This document shows, piece by piece, positions 7,755 through 14,681 of a stretch of 14,681 nucleotides of DNA. Both the position numbers and the translations under genes were made by a program. Below the pieces are notes generated by a model. The model made no database searches and was not told the origin of the DNA. It saw only the letters and a list, made by a program, of their open reading frames with translations. This DNA comes from Holophagaceae bacterium (GTDB lineage: Bacteria; Acidobacteriota; Holophagae; Holophagales; Holophagaceae), in NCBI GenBank assembly GCA_003538615.1, contig DPRT01000166.1, positions 7,089 to 21,769 on the forward strand. The letters run 5' to 3'. The first letter of the stretch is position 1. The number at the start of each line of letters is the position of its first letter.

Positions 7755-8147
7755 ATGCGTCACAACGTTGCCGGCAAGCGCCTGGGCCGCACCACCAACC
7801 AGCGCAAGGCCCTCATGAAGAACCTCGCGACCGCCCTCATCGAGAGCGAGCGCATCGAGACCACCCTCGTGAAGGCCAAGGAACTCCGCAGCTATGTGGA
7901 GCCCTTCATCACCCTCGCGAAGACCGATTCCGTGGCCAACCGCCGTCTGGCGATGGCCCGCCTCGGAAGCAAGGACGCCGTCCAGAAGCTCTTCGGCGCC
8001 GACTTCCGCAAGCGTTTCGAAAGCCGCCCCGGCGGCTACACCCGCATCCTCAAGATGGGCCATCGCCTCGGCGACGCGGCCGACATGGCCCTCATCGAGT
8101 TCGTGGACTACACCCTCCCCGAACCCAAGGCCGAGGACGGCGAGTAG
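7755..8147 (+). CDS. rplQ: 50S ribosomal protein L17 (bL17)
   Basis: L17 is 130 residues and lies near the polypeptide exit region of the large subunit. The opening is [20 protein letters not shown], followed by [20 protein letters not shown], which is diagnostic. The C-terminal half contains [20 protein letters not shown] and MALIEFVDY, matching the family, then a short acidic tail. AAGGAG at 7744-7749 precedes the ATG by 5 nt. It is the last gene of the operon and is followed by a strong hairpin terminator. Confidence 0.97.
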   Translation: MRHNVAGKRLGRTTNQRKALMKNLATALIESERIETTLVKAKELRSYVEPFITLAKTDSVANRRLAMARLGSKDAVQKLFGADFRKRFESRPGGYTRILKMGHRLGDAADMALIEFVDYTLPEPKAEDGE

Positions 8148-8168
8148 CCCGCTGCTCAGTCCGTGATG

Positions 8169-8197
8169 AAAGCGCCCCGGCTTGCCGGGGCGCTTTT
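8169..8197 (+). terminator. Intrinsic terminator after rplQ, possibly bidirectional
   Basis: AAAGCGCCCCGG (8169-8180) and CCGGGGCGCTTT (8185-8196) form a perfect 12-bp stem around a CTTG tetraloop. On the + strand the right arm runs into TTTT then CT, giving a short U-tract 3' of a very GC-rich stem, a classic Rho-independent terminator 21 nt after rplQ. On the - strand the hairpin begins 11 nt after the kinase stop codon and ends in three T residues, so it may also stop the convergent transcript, less efficiently. Confidence 0.9.
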
Positions 8198-8207
8198 CTG
8201 TACCCCT

Positions 8208-9668
8208 TCAACCCACGGTCCAGGGCACGTCGGACTTCTCCTCCGGCTCCTGGCTGAAATCCGCCTGGCGCAGACGGCGGGAGCGGGCCACGGTCACCGT
8301 GCAGGGAGCCTGGGCGGCCACCTGGCTGGACACGCTGCCCAGCAGGGCGCGGCGGAGGGAGCTGGCCCGGGCGCCGATCACGATGTGGTCCACGCGGTTG
8401 GCGTTCACGTACTGGAGGATGGCGGAGGCGGGATCCGGCGACTGCAGCACGTGGAAGCTGATCCGGCCTTCGTCCAGGTCCAGGCTCTCGGCCCAGTGGC
8501 GGAGCTCCACCAGGCGCTGGAGGTGGATGTTCCGTCCCTCGGCATCCAGGGTCGCGTCCAGCGTGAGGCGGCCCTGCTTGAGCACGTTCAGGCAGGCCAC
8601 GCGGGCGCCGGGGAGCGTGGGGAGCATGCGCGCCACCATGGTGCGGAGCGTGTCGGCGATGGGGGCCGCCTCGGGAGAGAGGTCGACGGCCACCGCCAGG
8701 ATGGGCGCGTCCCCGTCATGGCGGGCGGGGGCCTTGGCGGCCTTGGGCACGACGAGCTGAGGGTCGGCAAAGCGGCGCCGCAGGACCGTGGTGAAGGGAT
8801 CCTGCTTCAGCTTCTCCGAGCGGGCCGTCAGCTTGACCTGGTCCGGATGGCGCAGGGCCAGGGCGAGGTGGGCGGCGGTGGGGAACCGCCAGGCTGGATG
8901 CACCTCCATGCAGCGGAGGATGACCTCCTGCAGCCAGGGGGGGCAGTCCGGGCGGAGGCGGCGGGGCGGGACCGGATCCCGCCACAGGCGCCGCTTCAGT
9001 CCGGCCAGGCGCTGGGGATCCCCGAAGGGCCGCAGGCCCGTGAGGAAGAAATACATCAGCACGCCCAGGGCGAACTGGTCGCTGCGGGGGTCCCGCCGGT
9101 GGCCCAGCACCTGTTCCGGCGCCATGTAGGGGGCGGTGCCATAGGGCAGGCGGAATTCCTCGCCCATGAGGTCGGGCAGCTCGTCATGGTGGGAGAGGCC
9201 GAAATCGATGAGCACCATCTCGCCCGTGGGGCGGGCGAGGAGGTTCGAAGGCTTCACGTCCAGGTGCACCACGTGCTGGCGGTGGAGGCCGTCCAGGGCC
9301 AAGGCGATGCGGGCGCCCAGATCGGCGACCTCCTGCCAGGGCAGGGGCAGCTGGGAAAGCAGGGGGAGCAGGCTGGGTCCCGGAATCCGCTCCATGACCA
9401 GGTAGGGCTGGACGCCGGTGAAGCCCTGCGCCACGAAGGCGGGCACGTGCAGGCCGGCCAGCCGGGGGAGGATCATCTGCTCCATTTCGAAGCCGACGAT
9501 GGCGGCGGGATCGGTGCCTTCCGACAGGGTCGGGGCCTTCACCACCAGGGGAAACGGGGCGCCGGGATGGGAGGCCGCCCAGAGGGAGGCCATGCCGCCC
9601 TGGTGGATCCGTTCGCCCACGAGGTAGCCGTCGAGGATGGCGCCGGGCCGGATCATCGTCTGGGGCAT
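8208..9668 (-). CDS. Hanks-type Ser/Thr protein kinase with C-terminal universal-stress-protein domain
   Basis: The predicted soluble protein (486 residues from this start, 489 from an ATG at 9677) has a kinase domain in about its first 275 residues and a USP-like domain at about 324-466. Numbered from the longer start, the kinase shows a Gly-rich loop GERIHQGGMASLW (21-33), VVK at 45-47, catalytic HLDVKPSN with D140 and N145, DFG at 158-160 and APE at 186-188. All catalytic residues are present, but HLD replaces HRD. The USP part starts with APILAVAVDLS and ends with HIVIGARASSLRRALLGS, a variant of the nucleotide-binding motif. There is no membrane segment or PASTA repeat. The 9668 start was preferred because GGAAGGG lies 9 nt before it and abuts the 9677 ATG. 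It is linked to the upstream phosphoesterase. Substrate is unknown. Confidence 0.9.
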   Translation of the reverse strand: MPQTMIRPGAILDGYLVGERIHQGGMASLWAASHPGAPFPLVVKAPTLSEGTDPAAIVGFEMEQMILPRLAGLHVPAFVAQGFTGVQPYLVMERIPGPSLLPLLSQLPLPWQEVADLGARIALALDGLHRQHVVHLDVKPSNLLARPTGEMVLIDFGLSHHDELPDLMGEEFRLPYGTAPYMAPEQVLGHRRDPRSDQFALGVLMYFFLTGLRPFGDPQRLAGLKRRLWRDPVPPRRLRPDCPPWLQEVILRCMEVHPAWRFPTAAHLALALRHPDQVKLTARSEKLKQDPFTTVLRRRFADPQLVVPKAAKAPARHDGDAPILAVAVDLSPEAAPIADTLRTMVARMLPTLPGARVACLNVLKQGRLTLDATLDAEGRNIHLQRLVELRHWAESLDLDEGRISFHVLQSPDPASAILQYVNANRVDHIVIGARASSLRRALLGSVSSQVAAQAPCTVTVARSRRLRQADFSQEPEEKSDVPWTVG

Positions 9669-9670
9669 GA

Positions 9671-10411
9671 TCAGCATCCCTTCCGCAGCCGGGCCGCCAG
9701 GGAAGGCGGGAGGCCGGCCTCCAGGATCGCCGCGGCGGCGGCCTCGACATCATAGGGCACCCGCAGATGCGTGATCTCCGCCCGGACGGTATCCAGCAGG
9801 GCGTAGGCCGCCGCGGGATTGCCGTCGCGGGATTGCCCGACGGCCCCCACCACATTCAGCCAGCGCCGGTGAGGGGGCAGGGGCACGGGCACGCCGGGGA
9901 CGGGGTCGAAGGACACCAGCTGCCCAGTGGCAGTGATGCCATGCAGGGCCGGCAGGTGGGTATGTCCGCAGAAAACAGAGGGCGCCCGGCTGGATTCCAG
10001 GGCGCGCCGGGCGTCCCGGCCTTCGCGGATGTAGATCCAGGGGGGGTAGGTCTGGGGGCTGGCATGCACATAGAGCCTGGCGCCATCCTCGAAGCGCAGG
10101 GGCAGGCTGGCCAGGAAGTCCCGGGCTTCGGGACCCAGCTGGCCGCGCGTCCAGGTCATGGCCGTTTCAGCGTCCGGCGTCATGGCGTCCCGTTCGTTGG
10201 CCACCGCCTGGTCATGGTTGCCGGCCACGGCAATGGCCCCGCGGGTTGTTTCGGCCATGACCCGCTCCAGCACCTCGCTGGGATGGGCACCGTAGCCCAC
10301 GTAGTCGCCCAGGAAGACCAGCCGCTCGGCCCCCTGGGCGCGCGCATGGTCCAGGCAGGCCTCCAGCGCCGGCCGGTTGGCATGGATGTCGGCCATGAGG
10401 GCGATGCGCAT
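9671..10411 (-). CDS. Calcineurin-like metallophosphoesterase family protein
   Basis: A 246-residue two-metal phosphoesterase. The family motifs appear in order: D8-I-H10 in ADIHANRPALEA, GDYVGYG at 35-41, GNHD at 64-67, H116 in VHAS, and GHTH at 149-152. Together these provide the binuclear metal site and catalytic histidine. There is no signal peptide or membrane segment, so it should be cytosolic. The family includes nucleotidases, cyclic-nucleotide phosphodiesterases, diadenosine tetraphosphatases and some protein phosphatases; the sequence alone does not say which. The start at 10411 was chosen because the fold begins there (MRIALMADIH) and AGGA lies 5 nt upstream; the frame stays open to 10792 but that stretch resembles no known domain. 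Its TGA nearly meets the kinase start, so the two are coupled. Function in reversing the kinase is only a hypothesis. Confidence 0.88.
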   Translation of the reverse strand: MRIALMADIHANRPALEACLDHARAQGAERLVFLGDYVGYGAHPSEVLERVMAETTRGAIAVAGNHDQAVANERDAMTPDAETAMTWTRGQLGPEARDFLASLPLRFEDGARLYVHASPQTYPPWIYIREGRDARRALESSRAPSVFCGHTHLPALHGITATGQLVSFDPVPGVPVPLPPHRRWLNVVGAVGQSRDGNPAAAYALLDTVRAEITHLRVPYDVEAAAAAILEAGLPPSLAARLRKGC

Positions 10412-10570
10412 GGGCGTCCTGGGGGGAAGGTCAGGAACCATCATAGGGGTTCGCGCTTTGGGGTGGCGTGCCTCCCCCGGGAGACGGGCGAGTGGCGTCG
10501 CCCAAAAGCGCCGCCGGGGCGCAGAACAGAGCCGCGACTGCCGCGGACTATGCCGTACGGAACGCGCAAA

Positions 10571-10590
10571 AGATGATCGCAGTGTCATCT
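10571..10590. promoter_or_regulatory. Palindrome, candidate operator
   Basis: AGATGA at 10571-10576 and TCATCT at 10585-10590 are perfect inverted arms separated by 8 bp, giving a 20-bp two-fold symmetric site. A second pair, GAGGGA at 10597-10602 and TCCCTC at 10616-10621, follows. Size and placement in a divergent region suit a dimeric transcription factor, but no family consensus was recognised and 6-bp arms can arise by chance. Confidence 0.25.
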
Positions 10591-10653
10591 GGAGTTGAGG
10601 GATGACGGCACTTTTTCCCTCGCAAAAAAGGCGCGTCCAGGGAAGGAACCTGC

Positions 10654-10683
10654 TTGACCCGGAGGAAAGGAGGGCGTTAGCTA
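10654..10683 (+). promoter_or_regulatory. Candidate sigma70-type promoter for the permease gene
   Basis: TTGACC at 10654-10659 resembles a -35 element. TAGCTA at 10678-10683 (or TTAGCT one base earlier) is a weak -10 match at 18 (or 17) bp spacing. If used, the transcript would have a 5' leader of about 240 nt before the permease ATG. This is the best match in the intergenic region, but sigma factor preferences of this organism are unknown. Confidence 0.35.
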
Positions 10684-10711
10684 GGGGGCAGCCCATCCAT
10701 TTCATCCTGAT

Positions 10712-10731
10712 CCGCCGGGGCCTCCCGGTGG
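10712..10731 (+). other. Hairpin in the permease 5' leader
   Basis: CCGCCGGG (10712-10719) pairs with CCCGGTGG (10724-10731) with one G-U pair and a GCCT tetraloop, an 8-bp stem. It lies about 30 nt downstream of the candidate -10 element. No T-run follows, so it is not a simple terminator. Its role, if any, is unknown. Confidence 0.3.
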
Positions 10732-10929
10732 ACTCCATAACGATCCGTTGCATTCCCGTCTGGAGCGATCCAGGCGCGACCCGTTCAATCATCCCGGCCC
10801 GGCCGATCCGGCATCCAGAAAGGGGAAACCCCAGGTTCCGCAGTTTGAAGCGTCGTCCGGCCCGACCGCAGCCGAATCACCGACCATCCAGGCTCCATCC
10901 CAAAGGAACGCTCTAGGAGGCAACACGAT

Positions 10930-12591
10930 ATGGCCATTGCAACCGAGCAAGTCGCGACCAAGACCCCCCTCACCAAGGAAGAACGCATGGTGATCGTGGC
11001 ATCGTCCGTGGGGACGGTGTTCGAGTGGTACGACTTCTACCTGTACGCCACGCTGGCGCCCTTCTTCGCGACCCTCTTCTTCCCCAAGGGGAACGAGACG
11101 GCCGCGCTGCTCTCCGCGTTCGCGGCCTACGCCGCCGGCTTCCTGGTCCGCCCCTTCGGCGCCCTGGTCTTTGGGCGCATCGGCGACCTGATCGGCCGGA
11201 AGTACACCTTCCTCGTGACCATCGTCGTGATGGGCCTGTCCACCTTCGGCGTCGGCCTCCTGCCGACCTTCGCCTCCATCGGTTGGTGGGCGCCGATCAT
11301 CATGGTGACCCTGCGCTTGATGCAGGGCCTGGCCCTGGGTGGTGAGTACGGGGGCGCGGCCACCTATGTGGCGGAACACTCCGCCCATGACCGTCGCGGC
11401 TACAACACCAGCTGGATCCAGACCACGGCCACCGTGGGCTTCTTCCTCTGCCTCGGGATCATCCTCTCCTGCCGGTCCGCCATGACCAAGGAAGCCTTCG
11501 CCTCCTGGGGCTGGCGCATCCCGTTCTGGATGTCCATCTTCCTGCTCGGCGTGTCCGTCTGGATCCGCCTGAAGCTGCACGAATCCCCCGTCTTCACGAA
11601 GATGAAGGCCGAGGGCAAGACCTCCAAGGCCCCCCTCAGCGACAGCTTCCTGAAGTACCCCAACAACAAGTACGCGCTGCTGGCGCTGCTCGGCGCCACC
11701 GCCGGCCAGGGCGTGGTGTGGTACACCGGCCAGTTCTACGCCCTCTTCTTCATGCAGATCACGCTGAAGCTGGACTACCAGACGACGTACATGCTCATCG
11801 GCGCCTCGCTGCTGCTGGGCACGCCCTTCTTCATCTTCTTCGGCTGGCTGTCGGACAAGATCGGCCGCCTGAAGATCATCCTGGCCGGCTGCCTCATCGC
11901 CGCCCTCACCTTCTTCCCCCTGTTCAAGGCCCTGACGCACTACGTGAATCCGGCCCTGGAGACCTTCCAGAACACCACGGTGATCACGGTGGCGGGCAAC
12001 CCCGAGGACGAGACGTTCAACCTCTTCGTGGGGCCCTGGAGCAAGTTCACGGAACTGGACCGGGTGAACGACTTCTTCGGCAAGCAGGGCTTGAACTTCA
12101 ACAAGGTCAAGCCGGAGGCCGGCAAGATGGTGGTCGCCACCATCGAAGGCAAGAATCCCGTCACGGGGCAGTTCACCACCACCCGTGTGGAGGGCTGGAA
12201 CGCGGTCTCCGAAGCCGCCCTCAAGAAGGCCCTGGACGACCTTGGCTATCCCAAGGAAGCCGACAAGTCCAAGGTCAACTACCCCATGACCCTCCTGATC
12301 CTGTTCATCATGCTCATCTACGTGACCATGGTCTACGGGCCCATCGCCGCCTTCCTGGTGGAGCTCTTCCCCACCAACATCCGCTACACCTCCATGTCCC
12401 TGCCCTACCACATCGGCAACGGCTGGTTCGGCGGCATGCTGCCGCTCATCGCCACGGCCATCGTGGCCCTGAAGGGCAACATCTACTACGGACTCTGGTA
12501 TCCCATCATCGTGGCCCTCATCACGGTGGTCATCGGCGGGCTGTTCCTGAAGGAAACCAAGGACCGGGACATCAGCACCTACCAACACTGA
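10930..12591 (+). CDS. MFS transporter, metabolite:H+ symporter (MHS) family; probable acetate/short monocarboxylate permease
   Basis: A 553-residue inner-membrane symporter with about 12 predicted helices. FEWYDFYLYA at residues 31-40 is the TM1 hallmark of the MHS family (ProP, KgtP, ShiA and haloacid permeases). MFS motif A appears as G82-R-I-G-D86-L-I-G-R90-K91, and again in the second half as GWLSDKIGRLK. Residues about 337-452 form a hydrophilic insertion between TM9 and TM10 that should face the periplasm, making the protein about 110 residues longer than ProP or KgtP. From memory, Deh4p-type haloacetate/acetate permeases share this length and family. TAGGAGG at 10914-10920 gives a strong ribosome binding site 9 nt before the ATG. 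Acetyl-CoA synthetase follows, so acetate or a related acid is the likely substrate; this is inference from context. Confidence 0.88.
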   Translation: MAIATEQVATKTPLTKEERMVIVASSVGTVFEWYDFYLYATLAPFFATLFFPKGNETAALLSAFAAYAAGFLVRPFGALVFGRIGDLIGRKYTFLVTIVVMGLSTFGVGLLPTFASIGWWAPIIMVTLRLMQGLALGGEYGGAATYVAEHSAHDRRGYNTSWIQTTATVGFFLCLGIILSCRSAMTKEAFASWGWRIPFWMSIFLLGVSVWIRLKLHESPVFTKMKAEGKTSKAPLSDSFLKYPNNKYALLALLGATAGQGVVWYTGQFYALFFMQITLKLDYQTTYMLIGASLLLGTPFFIFFGWLSDKIGRLKIILAGCLIAALTFFPLFKALTHYVNPALETFQNTTVITVAGNPEDETFNLFVGPWSKFTELDRVNDFFGKQGLNFNKVKPEAGKMVVATIEGKNPVTGQFTTTRVEGWNAVSEAALKKALDDLGYPKEADKSKVNYPMTLLILFIMLIYVTMVYGPIAAFLVELFPTNIRYTSMSLPYHIGNGWFGGMLPLIATAIVALKGNIYYGLWYPIIVALITVVIGGLFLKETKDRDISTYQH

Positions 12592-12602
12592 CCTGAACCC
12601 CT

Positions 12603-12617
12603 GGCGGTCCTGCCGCC
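12603..12617 (+). other. Small hairpin just after the permease stop
   Basis: GGCGG (12603-12607) and CCGCC (12613-12617) pair around TCCTG, extendable by a G-U and a C-G pair on the outside. No T-run follows. It stands just before a much longer inverted repeat and could be part of an mRNA 3'-end or processing structure. Confidence 0.3.
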
Positions 12618-12629
12618 GGAAACCTTGAC

Positions 12630-12670
12630 GAGAAGCCGGGCGAACGGAGCCATCCATCGCCCGGCTTCTC
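12630..12670. promoter_or_regulatory. Perfect 14-bp inverted repeat between permease and acs
   Basis: GAGAAGCCGGGCGA (12630-12643) and TCGCCCGGCTTCTC (12657-12670) are exact reverse complements separated by 13 nt. The RNA hairpin would be very stable, but neither side is followed by a T-run, so it is not a canonical intrinsic terminator. It could limit read-through, protect the upstream mRNA from exonucleases, mark a processing site, or be a DNA operator. TTGACG at 12625-12630, overlapping its left edge, resembles a -35 element, but no good -10 was seen at the right distance. Confidence 0.55.
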
Positions 12671-12726
12671 CAGCCCCACTCACCCCGTTCCATATCTCCA
12701 CCACCTTCCTGGCACGGAGTCGACCC

Positions 12727-14679
<1,953 letters not shown>

Positions 14680-14681
14680 CG

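Larger units (their letters stand above)
10412..10929. other. Divergent intergenic region with regulatory structure
   Basis: About 520 bp between the divergent phosphoesterase and permease genes with no convincing coding sequence. It contains inverted repeats at 10508-10522, 10571-10590, 10597-10621 and 10712-10731, a compact GGGGAAACCCC at 10822-10832, a candidate + strand promoter at 10654-10683 and the permease ribosome binding site at 10914-10920. Short A/T runs around 10612-10627 contrast with the GC-rich surroundings. No - strand promoter could be picked with confidence. Confidence 0.6.

Noticed and set aside
5340..8063. - strand frames of 389 and 457 codons opposite rpsM-rplQ
   Set aside because: Same GC-bias shadow; the + strand genes are unambiguous.
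8163..9755. + strand frame of 530 codons opposite the kinase
   Set aside because: The translation is Gly/His/Gln/Ala-rich without motifs, whereas the - strand shows intact kinase and USP motifs in order.
10412..10792. N-terminal extension of the phosphoesterase to 10792
   Set aside because: The conserved fold starts at MRIALMADIH with a ribosome binding site just before it; the upstream stretch is Arg/Pro/Ser-rich and overlaps the intergenic repeats.
10602..10916. 104-codon + strand frame in the divergent region whose TAG lies inside the permease ribosome binding site
   Set aside because: The arrangement is suggestive of coupling, but the product is Arg/Pro-rich with no recognisable fold and looks like translated noncoding GC-rich DNA. 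It also contains the candidate promoter.
12625..12726. N-terminal extension of Acs to a TTG at 12625
   Set aside because: The added 34 residues do not resemble Acs, cross the 14-bp inverted repeat, and the ATG at 12727 has a proper Shine-Dalgarno and gives the expected length.
12708..12726. TGGCAC before acs as a possible sigma54 -24 element
   Set aside because: No matching -12 TTGC at the required spacing, and the start codon is too close.

Overview
The window looks like a chromosomal segment of a GC-rich bacterium. It carries the distal part of the spc operon fused to the whole alpha operon, in the order rplE(partial)-rpsN-rpsH-rplF-rplR-rpsE-rpmD-rplO-secY-adk-infA-rpmJ-rpsM-rpsK-rpsD-rpoA-rplQ. 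The strong third-position GC bias, zinc-binding S14, S4 and L36, an adk-infA junction without map, and a neighbouring acetate-type permease plus acetyl-CoA synthetase fit an Acidobacteriota member such as the Holophagae/Geothrix group. That placement is inference from general resemblance; another GC-rich Gram-negative lineage cannot be excluded.

Region 1 (1-8147, + strand) is a dense translation, secretion and transcription operon. Gaps are usually 1-20 nt, most genes have purine-rich Shine-Dalgarno sequences, and there are two start/stop overlaps (secY/adk as ATGA, adk/infA as TTGA). The only sizeable internal gap (48 nt, rpsH-rplF) contains a small hairpin. rpmJ (5202-5318) is easy to miss because it is only 38 codons. 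The operon ends in a perfect 12-bp GC-rich hairpin with a short T-run at 8169-8197, which lies between two converging genes.

Region 2 (8208-10411, - strand) is a two-gene signalling operon. A calcineurin-like metallophosphoesterase is followed, with start and stop codons only a few bases apart, by a cytosolic Hanks-type Ser/Thr kinase with a C-terminal universal-stress-protein (USP) domain. This is the most unusual protein architecture in the window. The substrates of both enzymes are unknown.

Region 3 (10412-10929) is a roughly 520-bp divergent intergenic region. It holds a candidate promoter, several inverted repeats and a strong ribosome binding site for the next gene.

Region 4 (10930-14679, + strand) is an acetate-use module. 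It has an MHS-family MFS permease with a roughly 115-residue extra periplasmic loop, a 135-nt spacer containing a perfect 14-bp inverted repeat, then a complete AMP-forming acetyl-CoA synthetase. The likely pathway is uptake of acetate or a similar small monocarboxylate followed by activation to acetyl-CoA.

No rRNA, tRNA, CRISPR array, insertion sequence or phage gene was seen. Most of the window is ordinary conserved core genome. The parts worth a second look are the kinase-USP/phosphoesterase pair, the permease insertion and its leader, and a widened zinc knuckle in adenylate kinase.
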